The notes: generated by a model from the letters alone, not told the origin. A DNA stretch of 64,000 nucleotides from an uncultured Burkholderiales bacterium (GCA_945952065.1 CAMFGY010000017.1:1-64000); one strand, 5' to 3'. Numbered from the stretch's first letter, positions 38,148 to 47,624 are shown. Numbers and translations are program-made.

Positions 38148-38203
38148 GTTCGGCGTTGAGTTCGGCGTTGAGGGTGGCGTTGAGGGCGACATTGTGGGTG
38201 AAC
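38144..38203 (+). repeat. Five imperfect 12-bp tandem repeats
   Basis: Units are TTGAGTTCGGCG twice, then TTGAGGGTGGCG, TTGAGGGCGACA and TTGTGGGTGAAC. The first contains the stop codon of the outer-membrane factor gene. The array fills half of the 127-base gap before the adaptor gene. Confidence 0.85.
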
Positions 38204-38274
38204 AGCGATGCACGCTGATGTTGCAGACCTCGGTCTTGTCATGTTTTTTTGAATCATTGAAAGAAGTACCCGTC

Positions 38275-39423
38275 ATGGCACAGCAAGTGAGAACCTCCCG
38301 AGGCGGCTTGAAGACTGCCCGGGCCTTTGGCACCCTGGCACTGGTGGCCTGGCTCAGCGGCGGCGCGCAGGCCGCAGAGCCGCCTGCGCCGGTTGCAGCC
38401 AGCGCGGCGGCTGCCAAGCCCAAGCCCGCACTCACGGTTCAGCTCGTGGGACTGCAAAGCAGCAACTGGCAGCAAACCCTCAGTGCCAACGGCACGGTGG
38501 CGGCTTGGCAAGAGACAGTGATCGGCGCCGAGACCGGGGGTTTGCGGCTGGCCGAGGTCTTGGTGAATGTGGGTGATGCGGTCAAGCGCGGGCAGCTTTT
38601 GGCGCGCTTGTCCAACGAGATGGTGCAAGCCGAGCTGGCGCAAAGCCGCGCAGCCGCGGCCGAGGCGGCTGCCAATTTGGCCGCCGCCCAGGCCGATGCG
38701 GAGCGCGCGCGCCAGCTCAAGGCCAGCGGCAGCGATGCCTTGAGTGCGCAGCAATTGCAGCAGTACCAAACCCAGGCTCTGGCGGCGCAGGCTCGCATGG
38801 AAGCGGCCCATGCGCGGGTGAAGACCGATGAATTGCGTCTGGCCCAGACCCGCATCACGGCGCCGGACGACGGTGTGATCTCGGCCCGGCTGGCCACCTT
38901 GGGGGCAATGGCCCAGCCGGGTGCGGAGTTGTTTCGCTTGATCCGGCAAAACCGCCTGGAGTGGCGCGCCGAGGTGCCGGCCACCGAGCTTTTGAATCTG
39001 CGCCCCGGCATGGCCGTGCAGGTGCAGGGCCTGGACGGCAAGCCGGTCAGCGGCCGTTTGCGCATGCTGGCGCCCAGCGTGGATGTACAAACGCGCATGG
39101 GCGAGGCCTATGTGGACCTGCCCGCTGCGGCGCCATTGCGGGCCGGCAGCTTTGCACGCGGCAGTTTTCAACTGGGGGCCTCCCAAGCCTGGAGCTTGCC
39201 GCAAAGTGCGGTGCAGTTGCGCGATGGTTTTGCCTATGTGTTCAGGGTCGGTGCCGATGCGCGTGCGCAGCAACTCAAGGTCAGCCTGGGGCGCCGCCAG
39301 GGCGACCGGGTGGAGGTGAGCGCCGGGCTGGACCCGCAAGCGCGGGTGGTGGCCAGCGGCGTCGGTTTTTTGAGCGATGGCGATTTGCTGCGGGTGGTCG
39401 AGCCGACCGCTGCAGCCAAGTGA
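38275..39423 (+). CDS. RND efflux periplasmic adaptor (membrane fusion protein)
   Basis: A 382-residue HlyD/AcrA-type adaptor. A signal peptide ends at GAQAAE. The lipoyl half-motifs ETGGLRLAEVLVNVGDAVKRGQLLARL and TRITAPDDGVISARLATLGAM flank a helical hairpin (about 120-185). The beta-barrel and membrane-proximal domains follow (EWRAEVPATELLNLRPGM). ATG 38275 gives a canonical signal peptide; the frame is open upstream but the extra residues are not signal-like. It is 22 bases before the permease gene. Confidence 0.93.
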   Translation: MAQQVRTSRGGLKTARAFGTLALVAWLSGGAQAAEPPAPVAASAAAAKPKPALTVQLVGLQSSNWQQTLSANGTVAAWQETVIGAETGGLRLAEVLVNVGDAVKRGQLLARLSNEMVQAELAQSRAAAAEAAANLAAAQADAERARQLKASGSDALSAQQLQQYQTQALAAQARMEAAHARVKTDELRLAQTRITAPDDGVISARLATLGAMAQPGAELFRLIRQNRLEWRAEVPATELLNLRPGMAVQVQGLDGKPVSGRLRMLAPSVDVQTRMGEAYVDLPAAAPLRAGSFARGSFQLGASQAWSLPQSAVQLRDGFAYVFRVGADARAQQLKVSLGRRQGDRVEVSAGLDPQARVVASGVGFLSDGDLLRVVEPTAAAK

Positions 39424-39445
39424 AGCAATAGCTGGGCCCCTCATC

Positions 39446-42400
39446 ATGTTGAACGTCTCAGCGGCTTCGATCCGCAACCCCATCCCGGCCATCTTGTTGT
39501 TCATCATGCTGACGCTGGGCGGCTTGTTGGGCTTTCGCTGGATGAAGATCCAGAACTTCCCGGACATTGACCTGCCCACGGTGATCGTCAGCGCCAGCCT
39601 GCCCGGGGCCTCGCCCGCGCAGCTGGAGTCGCAAGTGGCGCGCAAATTGGAGAACCAATTCGCCACGCTGCAAGGGGTCAAACACATCTACACCACGGTG
39701 CAAGACGGCGCGGCCACGGTGACGGTGGAGTTCCGCCTGGAAAAGCCCACGCAGCAAGCCGTGGACGATGTGCGCGATGCGGTCTCGCGGGTGCGCTCCG
39801 AGCTACCGGCTGATTTGCGTGACCCGGTCATCTCCAAGATGGAGCTCTCCGGCATGCCCATCTTGACCTACACCGTGGCCTCCAAGCGCAAGGACGGCGG
39901 GCTCGATGATGAGGGCTTGTCTTGGTTTGTCGATCACTATGTGGCCAAGCGCATGTTGGCGGTGCGGGGCGTGGGCGCGGTGGGGCGCGTGGGGGGCGTC
40001 AGCCGCGAGGTCAAAGTGACTTTGGACCCCGCCAAGCTGCTGGCGCTGAATGCCACGGCGGCCGATGTGTCGCGGCAGTTGCGTCACATCCAGCAAGAGG
40101 CCTCCGGCGGGCGTGCCGATATTGGCGGCGCGGAGCAATCGGTGCGCACCTTGGCGACGGTGCAGACTGCGCAGGAACTGGCCGCCATGGACATTTCGCT
40201 CAGCGATGGTCGGCATGTTCGGCTGGATCAGCTGGCGCAGGTCAGCGATGGCGTGGCCGAGCAGCGATCGGCCGCGCGCTTGAACGGCAAGCCCGTGGTG
40301 GGCTTCGAGATCACCCGCAGCCGCGGCGCAGGGGAGGTCGAAGTGGCGGCCGGCGTGCGTCTGGCCTTGGAGGAATTGCGCGCCGCGCACCCCGAGATTG
40401 AGTTTGCCGAGGCCTACAACTTTGTGGACCCGGTGCAAGAGAACTACGAGGGCTCGATGACCTTGTTGTACGAGGGCGCCTTTCTCGCGGTGGTGGTGGT
40501 CTGGTTGTTTTTGCGCGATTGGCGCGCCACTTTGGTGGCGGCCACGGCCTTGCCTTTGTCGGTGATTCCAGCCTTTGGTCTGATGTACCTGCTGGGCTTC
40601 AGCATCAATATCGTGACCCTGCTGTCCTTGTCGCTGGTGGTGGGCATCTTGGTGGACGATGCCATTGTTGAAATCGAAAACATCATGCGCCATCTGGCCA
40701 TGGGCAAGACACCGTATCAGGCGGCGATGGAAGCGGCAGACGAGATCGGCATGGCGGTGATTGCCACCACCTTTACCTTGATCGCGGTGTTCTTGCCCAC
40801 CGCCTTCATGGGCGGCATCCCGGGCAAGTTCTTTGTGCAGTTTGGTTGGACGGCGGCCATTGCGGTGTTCGCCTCTTTGGTGGTGGCGCGCATGTTGACC
40901 CCCATGATGGCGGCCTACTTGCTCAAAGCCCCAAGCAAAGACCACACCGAACCCCGTTGGCTGGCCGTCTACACCGGCTGGGCGCGCTGGTGTTTGAAGC
41001 ATCGCTTGGCCACGCTGGGCCTGACCGCGCTGTTCACTTTGGGGTCGCTGGGCTTGGTGCGCTATTTGCCGACGGGCTTCATCCCGCCAGACGATCTCAG
41101 CCAAACCCAGGTGACCTTGACCCTGCCTCCCGGCAGCGGCTTTGCCCAGACCTCGGTGGTGACCGACGCTGCCGAGGCCATCGTCCGCGCCAACCCCCAT
41201 GTGCAGTTGATCTACACCGCGATTGGCGGCGGCAATGCAGGCGGTGACCCCTTCGCGGTCAGCGGCGTGGCGGAGGTGCGCAAGTCCACCTTGACCCTGA
41301 ATCTGACCCCGCGGCAGGCCCGCAAGGGACTGAGCAAGCAGCAGATCGAGGCGCAGCTGCGCGAGGCCTTGGATGTGTTGCCAGGCGTGCGGGTGAAAGT
41401 GGGCTTTGGCGGCAGCAGCGAGAAGTATGTTCTGGTGCTGGCCGGCGAAGACGGACGGGTGTTGGCCGAGCATGCCCAACAAGTGGAGCGCGAGCTGCGC
41501 AGCATTGCGGGCATCGGCGCGGTGACCTCAACAGCCAGCCTGGTCAGGCCGGAGCTGATTGTGCGCCCCGACTTTGCACGGGCGGCCGATTTGGGGGTGA
41601 ATGCCACGGCCATTGCCGACACCTTGCGCGTGGCCACGGCGGGGGACTATGAACAGGGTCTGGCCAAGCTGAATCTGGCGCAGCGCCAAGTGCCCATCAT
41701 GGTCAAGCTGAATGCCGATGCGCGCACGGATCTGGCCCTGTTGTCCAGCCTGCCGGTGCCGGGTGCCAAGGGGACGGTGCCTTTGTCCAGCGTTGCGAGC
41801 CTGGAGATCGCCAGCGGCCCTGCGCAAATTGATCGTTATGACCGCCTGCGCAATATCAATATTGAAGTGGAGCTCAATGGCCAGCCCTTGGGCGAGGTGG
41901 AGAAGCAAGCCTTGTCTAAACCGTCGTTGAAGAACTTGCCGCCGGGGGTGATTCAAACCACGGTCGGGGATGCCGAGGCCATGGGCGAGTTGTTTGCCAG
42001 CTTTGGCCTGGCCATGTTGACCGGGGTGATGTGCATCTACATCGTGCTGGTGCTTTTGTTCAAAGACTTCATTCAACCGGTGACCATTCTGGCGGCCTTG
42101 GTGCTGTCCATTCCGGGGGCTTTCTTGGCGCTCTTCATCACCCACACCGCCTTGTCCATGCCCTCGATGATCGGCCTGATCATGCTGATGGGCATTGCCA
42201 CCAAGAACTCGATTTTGTTGGTGGACTATGTGGTGATTGCGCGCCGCGACCATGGCCTGCCGCGCCTGGAAGCGATTTTGGATGCCTGCTACAAGCGCGC
42301 CCGCCCCATCGTCATGACCACCATCGCCATGGGCGCGGGCATGTTCCCGATTGCCATTGGCATGGGCGTGGACCCGAGCTTCCGGGCTCCTATGGCGATT

Positions 42401-42556
42401 GTGGTGATTGGTGGTTTGATCACCTCGACCTTCCTCAGCCTCTTGGTGATTCCCATTGTGTTCAGCTATGTGGACGATGGCATTCAGGCCATGGGCCGTT
42501 TGCTGGGGCACAGGGCAAAGGCCGCGCCGCCCGCCTTGGGTGAGGCGGCAAAATAG
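39446..42556 (+). CDS. RND efflux permease (AcrB/HAE1 family)
   Basis: A 1036-residue inner-membrane proton antiporter. Twelve membrane segments are expected; the first is PAILLFIMLTLGGLLGF. Proton-relay residues are conserved: the Asp pair in GILVDDAIVEIENI and the Lys in GIATKNSILLVDYV. The duplicated periplasmic loops contain FPDIDLPTVIVSASLPGASP near the N terminus. It pumps lipophilic compounds with the adaptor and outer-membrane factor; the substrate is unknown. ATG 39446 places the first helix at the usual position. Confidence 0.95.
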   Translation: MLNVSAASIRNPIPAILLFIMLTLGGLLGFRWMKIQNFPDIDLPTVIVSASLPGASPAQLESQVARKLENQFATLQGVKHIYTTVQDGAATVTVEFRLEKPTQQAVDDVRDAVSRVRSELPADLRDPVISKMELSGMPILTYTVASKRKDGGLDDEGLSWFVDHYVAKRMLAVRGVGAVGRVGGVSREVKVTLDPAKLLALNATAADVSRQLRHIQQEASGGRADIGGAEQSVRTLATVQTAQELAAMDISLSDGRHVRLDQLAQVSDGVAEQRSAARLNGKPVVGFEITRSRGAGEVEVAAGVRLALEELRAAHPEIEFAEAYNFVDPVQENYEGSMTLLYEGAFLAVVVVWLFLRDWRATLVAATALPLSVIPAFGLMYLLGFSINIVTLLSLSLVVGILVDDAIVEIENIMRHLAMGKTPYQAAMEAADEIGMAVIATTFTLIAVFLPTAFMGGIPGKFFVQFGWTAAIAVFASLVVARMLTPMMAAYLLKAPSKDHTEPRWLAVYTGWARWCLKHRLATLGLTALFTLGSLGLVRYLPTGFIPPDDLSQTQVTLTLPPGSGFAQTSVVTDAAEAIVRANPHVQLIYTAIGGGNAGGDPFAVSGVAEVRKSTLTLNLTPRQARKGLSKQQIEAQLREALDVLPGVRVKVGFGGSSEKYVLVLAGEDGRVLAEHAQQVERELRSIAGIGAVTSTASLVRPELIVRPDFARAADLGVNATAIADTLRVATAGDYEQGLAKLNLAQRQVPIMVKLNADARTDLALLSSLPVPGAKGTVPLSSVASLEIASGPAQIDRYDRLRNINIEVELNGQPLGEVEKQALSKPSLKNLPPGVIQTTVGDAEAMGELFASFGLAMLTGVMCIYIVLVLLFKDFIQPVTILAALVLSIPGAFLALFITHTALSMPSMIGLIMLMGIATKNSILLVDYVVIARRDHGLPRLEAILDACYKRARPIVMTTIAMGAGMFPIAIGMGVDPSFRAPMAIVVIGGLITSTFLSLLVIPIVFSYVDDGIQAMGRLLGHRAKAAPPALGEAAK

Positions 42557-42591
42557 TTCGGGCCCTTGAAAACTGCGAGGCAGCCGCTCAT

Positions 42592-43764
42592 ATGCAAGCC
42601 ATGAATCCGCTCCCAAGCGCTGCGTCGGACGCGCAAGCCAACTCCCTTCCGAAGCGCAGCTTGTGGCGCCATGTGCAGCGCATGGGCTTGGCCCTGGGCC
42701 TGGGCTTGGCTCTGGCGGCTTGCCGCAGTCCGAGTCTGGCGCCCAACCCGGGCGAGGGCCTGCCCAGCGAGGCCCAGGCCGCCGCTTCGCAGGTCTCGGC
42801 TGCAGCCTTGCGCACCGAGGACTTTGATTGGCAAGACCCGACTCGCGCGCGTGCGGTGCCGGTGCGCTTGTATTGGCCTGCCAAGGCGGAGCTCTCCGAT
42901 CAGGCCCAGGCCTGCGTGCCCTTGATCGTGTTCTCGCATGGCATTGGCGGCTCGCGGCGCAGCTACAGCTATCTGGGCTCGTATTGGGCCTCGCAGGGCT
43001 ATGCGAGTTTGCATGTGCAGCACGTGGGCAGCGACCGCGCGCTTTGGTTTGGCAACCCCTTTGGCCTGGTGGGGCGCCTGCAGGACGCTGCCAAGGAAAG
43101 CGAGGCGCTGAACCGGGTGGCCGATGTGCAGTTCGCCTTGGACCAGTTCCTGCAAAGCCCTTATGGCAGCAAGATCGACCCCGCCCGCATCAGCGCAGCC
43201 GGCCACAGCTACGGTGCCAACACGGTGATGCTGCTGTCGGGCGCCGAGGTGCAGCGTCAGGGGCAGGTCTTGCCACATTTGCGGGACCCGCGCATCAAGG
43301 CGGCCATTTTGATTTCCGCACCGCCTTTTTATGGCGAGACCGAGAACACCGCCGCCATCCTCAAACCCATCCGCATTCCCACCCTGCACATCACCGCCTC
43401 GGAGGATGTGATCAATATCCCTGGCTACCACTCCGGTGCCAAAGACCGCATTGCGGTGTTTGACGCCACAGGCAGCGCACACAAAAGCCTGGTGGTGTTT
43501 GAAGGCGGCTCGCACAGCATCTTCACCGACCGCGCCGTGGTGGGGGGTGTGAGTTTGAATCCCATGGTGAAAGCCGCCACGAAAGAGTTGTCGCTGGCCT
43601 TCTTGACCCAGGTGTACCAGGGCCGCGATGAGGATTTGCGTCAATGGGGCAGCCGTTACGGCAGCTTGCTCCAACAATGGCGCTTGAGTGCCGAGGGCAG
43701 CGACAAGTCAGCCAAAGACCTGGCTTTGCTCCTTTCAGTGGGGGCGGGCGAGATCAGCCCTTGA
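42592..43764 (+). CDS. Lipoprotein alpha/beta-hydrolase
   Basis: A 390-residue protein with a long basic N terminus followed by a lipoprotein signal (lipobox LALAAC). The hydrolase body has the oxyanion region VFSHGIGGSRRSYSYLG, the nucleophile elbow GHSYGANT, an Asp candidate in ITASEDVINIPG and the His in EGGSHSIF. The layout resembles the platelet-activating-factor acetylhydrolase/dienelactone-hydrolase-like lipoproteins. The substrate is unknown. It starts 36 bases after the permease and could be read through from the efflux operon. Its end overlaps the convergent gene by 11 bases. Confidence 0.85.
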   Translation: MQAMNPLPSAASDAQANSLPKRSLWRHVQRMGLALGLGLALAACRSPSLAPNPGEGLPSEAQAAASQVSAAALRTEDFDWQDPTRARAVPVRLYWPAKAELSDQAQACVPLIVFSHGIGGSRRSYSYLGSYWASQGYASLHVQHVGSDRALWFGNPFGLVGRLQDAAKESEALNRVADVQFALDQFLQSPYGSKIDPARISAAGHSYGANTVMLLSGAEVQRQGQVLPHLRDPRIKAAILISAPPFYGETENTAAILKPIRIPTLHITASEDVINIPGYHSGAKDRIAVFDATGSAHKSLVVFEGGSHSIFTDRAVVGGVSLNPMVKAATKELSLAFLTQVYQGRDEDLRQWGSRYGSLLQQWRLSAEGSDKSAKDLALLLSVGAGEISP

Positions 43765-44386
43765 TGGAGCTCCGTTCGCTCGCCTCACAGCGCTCCACCG
43801 GTTTGGGAATGTCGCCGTCCAGGTCGGAGATCCAGCAGGCATCGAGCACCGAACAGTAGCAGGCCTCGACCGTGATCTTGCTGCGCCCTTGGCGATCAAA
43901 TTGACGCCACAGCTTCAGCGCCGCCGCTTCGCTGGCGGGTGGCTGATCCCATGAAAACAGGGTGACGCTGTTGCCCGGCGAAATCAGGCGTGGGGCAATC
44001 GTCGAGGTGGTGATGTAGAGCGACAAGGGTTCGTTGCCGCTGACCTCGCCTCGCACTTCGTCACGCAAGCTCTTGATCAGCCGCCCCTCGGACTTCATTT
44101 CAAACCAGACGACGCGGGCGGGCCCATTGCCATCGTTGGTGACCTTGAAGCTCAAGCTGGGCTTGCCGCCGTCGTAATTGCTGCTCATCAATTGCAGCAA
44201 GGGCGTTGAACTGGCCAGCACCAAGCGGGAGTTCTCCTTCACCAGGGCCTGCATGGCGGCACTGGTTTTCATCGAGCTGTACACCGCGCTGAGCGTGCTG
44301 AGCACCATGCTGGCGGCCACGGCAATATGAAACCAGCGCGGCGCGGGGTCGTTTTGAGGCTTGAGCAGCTTGGTCGGTTCGATCAC
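43754..44386 (-). CDS. Single-span membrane protein of unknown function
   Basis: A 210-residue protein with one membrane helix (about 18-38). The C-terminal domain has alternating strands (PSLSFKVTNDGNGPARVVWFEMK, ITTSTIAPRLISPGNSVTLFSW) suggesting a beta-sandwich, followed by a cysteine-rich stretch (EACYCSVLDACWISDLDG). The domain probably lies in the periplasm, where the cysteines could form disulfides. I do not recognise a family. It is 48 bases after phrB on the same strand. Confidence 0.72.
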   Translation of the reverse strand: MIEPTKLLKPQNDPAPRWFHIAVAASMVLSTLSAVYSSMKTSAAMQALVKENSRLVLASSTPLLQLMSSNYDGGKPSLSFKVTNDGNGPARVVWFEMKSEGRLIKSLRDEVRGEVSGNEPLSLYITTSTIAPRLISPGNSVTLFSWDQPPASEAAALKLWRQFDRQGRSKITVEACYCSVLDACWISDLDGDIPKPVERCEASERSSIKG

Positions 44387-44434
44387 GGCGGAATCTCGCG
44401 AAATCAGCGGCGGCCAAGGCCGTCGGGCGGCTGA

Positions 44435-45922
44435 CTATAGCGCTGCCTGGTCCGGGGCCTCAGCAGCGGGCAGGCCGCGGCCCTTGACCACCGCATAGCG
44501 GGCCAAGGTGGCCAAGCGTGCTTCCTCGTGGCGCACGATGGGCTGAGGGTAGTTGTCACCCAGCCTCAGCTCGCAGGCTTGCAGCGCCAAGGGCTTGGCC
44601 GTCCAGGGGGCATGCAGCAGCTTGGACGGTAGCCGCGCCAGCTGTGGCAAATAGCGCTTGATGAAGCGCCCTTCGGCGTCGAACTTTTCGCTCTGCGTGA
44701 CTGGGTTGAAGATGCGGAAATAGGGCTGGGCATCGCAGCCACTGGAGGCGGCCCATTGCCAACCGCCATTGTTGGCGGCGAGGTCAAAGTCCAGCAACTT
44801 CTCGGCGAAGTAGGCTTCGCCGCGCCGCCAGTCGATCCCCAGATCCTTGATCAGAAAACAGGCCGTCACCATGCGCAGGCGGTTGTGCATATAGCCGCTT
44901 TGGTTCAGTTGCAGCATGGCGGCGTCCACCAGCGGATAGCCGGTGCGGCCCTCGCACCAGGCCTGGAAGTGCGCCTCTGCCTGTGGGCCTTGCTCCCAGC
45001 GAATGGCGTCGTACTCTGGCCGGAAGGCGCGGCTCATGGCCTGCGGATGGTGATGCATGATCTGGTGGTAGAAGTCGCGCCAGATCAGCTCCGACAACCA
45101 AACCTCGGCGCCCCGGTCCCCCGCTTGCATGCGCTGCCAGGCCTCGCGGGCCAGTTGCCGGATTGAAATGGTGCCAAAGCGCAGATGCACGCTCAAATAG
45201 CTGGGCCCCTTGACGGCAGGGAAGTCGCGGGCGCTGGCGTATTGGTCGATGCGATCCAGAAAGTCCTCCAGCAAGGCCTGCGCCCCGGCGCTGCCCAGAC
45301 CCAGATGCGGGCTCAGCCCGGCCGGCTCAAAGCCGATTTCGGCCAAGCTGGGCAGCCCCTTGGCCAAGGGGCTGGGGGCCAGGGCGCTGATGTAGCGCTC
45401 CACCGGATAGGCCTGCAAATAAAAAGGTTCGAGCTTGCGCAGCCAGGCGTTTTTGTAGGGGGTGAAGACGCCATAGGGCTTGCCGACGGCGCTCAGCACT
45501 TCGCTGCGCTCGAACACCACATGGTCTTTGAAGCTATGGAAGGCGCAGGCAAAACTCTGCAGGCGCTCGGTCACCTGGGCGTCGCGGGCCAAAGCGGCGG
45601 GCTCGTCGTCATGGTTGCAAAACACCGCTTGCACGCCCAACTCGGCCGCCAATTGCGGAATCAGCTCAAGCGCGCGGCCGTGGCGCACGATCAAACCGGC
45701 GCCGGGCTGATGGCTGCGCAAGGCCGTATCCAGCGCTTGCAATGAGCCCCAGATGAATTCAACGCGTCGATCTTGCCGGGGCAGGGGGGCCAAGATGTCG
45801 CTGTCGAACACAAAGACGCAAAACACCTGCTCCGACTGCTTCAGCGCTTGGTACAGCGCCGCCTGGTCGTGCAAACGCAGATCGCGACGGAACCACAGCA
45901 GGGTGGACTTGTATTTCTTCAT
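44435..45922 (-). CDS. phrB: Deoxyribodipyrimidine photo-lyase
   Basis: A 495-residue class I CPD photolyase that repairs UV-induced pyrimidine dimers with blue light. The N-terminal antenna domain starts LLWFRRDLRLHDQAAL. The C-terminal FAD domain has ELIWRDFYHQIMHHHP, the MHNRLRMVTACFLIKDLGIDWRRGE segment and NNGGWQWAASSGCDAQPYFRIFNP. The length is usual. ATG 45922 is chosen because the conserved sequence begins at once; the 16-residue upstream extension is not conserved. It is divergent from yqgE. Confidence 0.95.
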   Translation of the reverse strand: MKKYKSTLLWFRRDLRLHDQAALYQALKQSEQVFCVFVFDSDILAPLPRQDRRVEFIWGSLQALDTALRSHQPGAGLIVRHGRALELIPQLAAELGVQAVFCNHDDEPAALARDAQVTERLQSFACAFHSFKDHVVFERSEVLSAVGKPYGVFTPYKNAWLRKLEPFYLQAYPVERYISALAPSPLAKGLPSLAEIGFEPAGLSPHLGLGSAGAQALLEDFLDRIDQYASARDFPAVKGPSYLSVHLRFGTISIRQLAREAWQRMQAGDRGAEVWLSELIWRDFYHQIMHHHPQAMSRAFRPEYDAIRWEQGPQAEAHFQAWCEGRTGYPLVDAAMLQLNQSGYMHNRLRMVTACFLIKDLGIDWRRGEAYFAEKLLDFDLAANNGGWQWAASSGCDAQPYFRIFNPVTQSEKFDAEGRFIKRYLPQLARLPSKLLHAPWTAKPLALQACELRLGDNYPQPIVRHEEARLATLARYAVVKGRGLPAAEAPDQAAL

Positions 45923-45991
45923 CGCTGCAGTGTCGCAGCGCTGGCTTGGCTTTGTGACTTGAAGGGTCATGGAAGGCGGCTCGGCCTCGCC

Positions 45992-45997
45992 TAAAAT
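45992..45997 (+). promoter_or_regulatory. Candidate -10 box placing yqgE on a leaderless transcript
   Basis: TAAAAT ends seven bases before the yqgE ATG, so transcription would start at or next to the start codon. No clear -35 is seen. Confidence 0.35.
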
Positions 45998-46003
45998 GGC
46001 GCC

Positions 46004-46582
46004 ATGTCACAAGATCGGATCGTCCTCACCAATCAGTTTCTGATCGCCATGCCCGGCATGGCCGACGAGGCTTTCGCCGGTAGCGTGGTCTATATGTGCG
46101 AGCACAATGAAAAAGGCGCGCTGGGTTTGGTCATCAACAAGCCGATTTCGATGACCTTGGGGCATTTGTTCGAGAAAGTGGAGCTCAGCCCGCCCAAGGG
46201 CGAGGTGTCCAGTGGCCCGGTGTATTACGGCGGCCCGGTGCAGTCCGAGCGCGGCTTTGTGCTGCATGAACCTTTGGATGCCACCGGCGGCCATTACAAC
46301 GCCACCTTGGTGGTGCCCGGCGGCTTGGAGATGACCACCAGCCGCGACGTGCTGGAAGCCCTCTCCAACGGTGCCGGCCCCAAGCGGGTGCTGGTCACCC
46401 TGGGTTACAGCGGCTGGGCCGCAGGCCAGCTGGAAGAAGAAATCGGCCGCAATGGCTGGCTGACCGTAGACGCCGCCCCCGAGATCATTTTTGACACCCC
46501 GGTGGAGCAGCGCTATGAGCGCGCGCTGGGCCTGCTGGGTGTCGACCCCCGCATGCTGAGCCAAGAGGCTGGCCACGCATGA
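46004..46582 (+). CDS. yqgE: YqgE/AlgH family protein (UPF0301)
   Basis: A 192-residue cytosolic protein. Family motifs are visible: NQFLIAMPGMADEAFAGSVVYMCEHNEKGALGLVINKP near the start, VYYGGPVQSERGFVLH near residue 70 and LVTLGYSGWAAGQLEEEI near 130. AlgH was linked to alginate regulation in Pseudomonas, but the biochemical role is unsettled. It is followed by ruvX, pyrR and pyrB, the same order as in Pseudomonas. Confidence 0.93.
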   Translation: MSQDRIVLTNQFLIAMPGMADEAFAGSVVYMCEHNEKGALGLVINKPISMTLGHLFEKVELSPPKGEVSSGPVYYGGPVQSERGFVLHEPLDATGGHYNATLVVPGGLEMTTSRDVLEALSNGAGPKRVLVTLGYSGWAAGQLEEEIGRNGWLTVDAAPEIIFDTPVEQRYERALGLLGVDPRMLSQEAGHA

Positions 46583-46612
46583 AGAGCTTGCGCCCCCCAG
46601 TCGTTCCCCTCC

Positions 46613-46660
46613 TGCCCCCAAGGGGCGTATCCTGCCTTGGGGCGGCCCGGCGGCAGGATG
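46613..46660 (+). repeat. GC-rich intergenic repeat, copy 1 (upstream of ruvX)
   Basis: TGCCCCCAAGGGGCG, then a short spacer and CCTTGGGGCGGCCCGGC ending in GCAGGATG. It shares this layout with copy 2 at 47625-47672. The final AGGA serves as ribosome site of ruvX. Confidence 0.75.
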
Positions 46661-46664
46661 GACG

Positions 46665-47075
46665 ATGCTAAATCCACCAAGCTCGCCTACGCTGGCTCAG
46701 TCGCTTCTTGCCTTTGATTTCGGCACCAAACGTGTCGGCGTGGCCAATGGCAGCCGTTTCACCGGCCGCGCCGAGCCGCTCAAGAGCATTGCCCTGGATG
46801 GCGAGGCGCGTTTTCAGGCGATCGCCAAACTGATCCAAGAATGGCAACCCGATGCCTTGGTGATCGGCGTGCCCTTTCATCCCGACGGCGCCGAGCATGA
46901 CATCACCTTGCGCGCGCGCCGTTTTGGCCGCCAGCTGAAAAGCCGCTTTCGCCTGCCGGTGTTTGAGGTCGACGAGCGCTACACCAGCGTCGAGGCTGAA
47001 AGTTATGGCGCCCGCGATGTCGACTCGACCGCTGCTGCATTGATTCTTGAACAGTTCTTCCGAGAAAGCACCTGA
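46665..47075 (+). CDS. ruvX: Putative pre-16S rRNA nuclease / Holliday junction resolvase-like YqgF
   Basis: A 136-residue RNase H-fold nuclease. The first catalytic Asp is in LAFDFGTKRVGVANG; VIGVPFHPDG and VDERYTSVEAES complete the active site with the conserved Asp/Glu, and RDVDSTAAALILEQF is the terminal helix. The family matures the 5' end of 16S rRNA, and a Holliday-junction role has been proposed. ATG 46665 follows the repeat-borne AGGA. The stop overlaps the pyrR start by one base (TGATG). Confidence 0.92.
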   Translation: MLNPPSSPTLAQSLLAFDFGTKRVGVANGSRFTGRAEPLKSIALDGEARFQAIAKLIQEWQPDALVIGVPFHPDGAEHDITLRARRFGRQLKSRFRLPVFEVDERYTSVEAESYGARDVDSTAAALILEQFFREST

Positions 47076-47575
47076 TGAGCAACCTCCTTCTCGACGCCGA
47101 GGCGATCTACGCCGACTTGCTGCAAGGCGTGCGCAAGCTGATGCGCCCGGACAGCGCCCTGGTGGGCATTTGGTCGGGCGGCGCTTGGTTGGCCGAGCGT
47201 TTGCAAAGCGATTTGGGCCTCCCCGGCGCGGCCGGGGTGATCTCCAGCTCCTTGCATCGCGATGACTTTGGCTCGCGCGGCATGTCGGCCAGCGCCGACC
47301 ACACCAAGCTGCCCTTTGACGTCAACGGCCAGCACATCGTGCTGATCGACGATGTGCTCTACACCGGCCGCACCACGCGCGCCGTCATCAACGAGCTGTT
47401 TGACTTTGGCCGCCCGGCCAGCGTCAGCCTGGCGGTGCTGGTGGACCGCGGCGGCCGTGAGTTGCCCATCGAGCCGGCCTTCTCGGCCGCTCGCATCCAC
47501 TTGGCCGCCGCGCAGCGCCTGCGTTTGGCCAAGGATGACAGCGGTCGATTCAGTTTTGACTTGAAAGGGGATTGA
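47075..47575 (+). CDS. pyrR: Bifunctional pyr operon regulator / uracil phosphoribosyltransferase
   Basis: A 166-residue phosphoribosyltransferase. The PRPP-binding loop is IVLIDDVLYTGRTTRAVINEL near residue 90 and the N-terminal IWSGGAWLAERL provides the pyrophosphate contact. In Gram-positives PyrR controls attenuation; in proteobacteria such as Pseudomonas it lies in the pyrR-pyrB-pyrC' unit and influences pyrB. The present order matches that unit. Confidence 0.93.
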   Translation: MSNLLLDAEAIYADLLQGVRKLMRPDSALVGIWSGGAWLAERLQSDLGLPGAAGVISSSLHRDDFGSRGMSASADHTKLPFDVNGQHIVLIDDVLYTGRTTRAVINELFDFGRPASVSLAVLVDRGGRELPIEPAFSAARIHLAAAQRLRLAKDDSGRFSFDLKGD

Positions 47576-47624
47576 TTGATGTGGCCCCTGTGTGCACTGC
47601 ACTCACTTCCTTCGTTTCGTCCAC

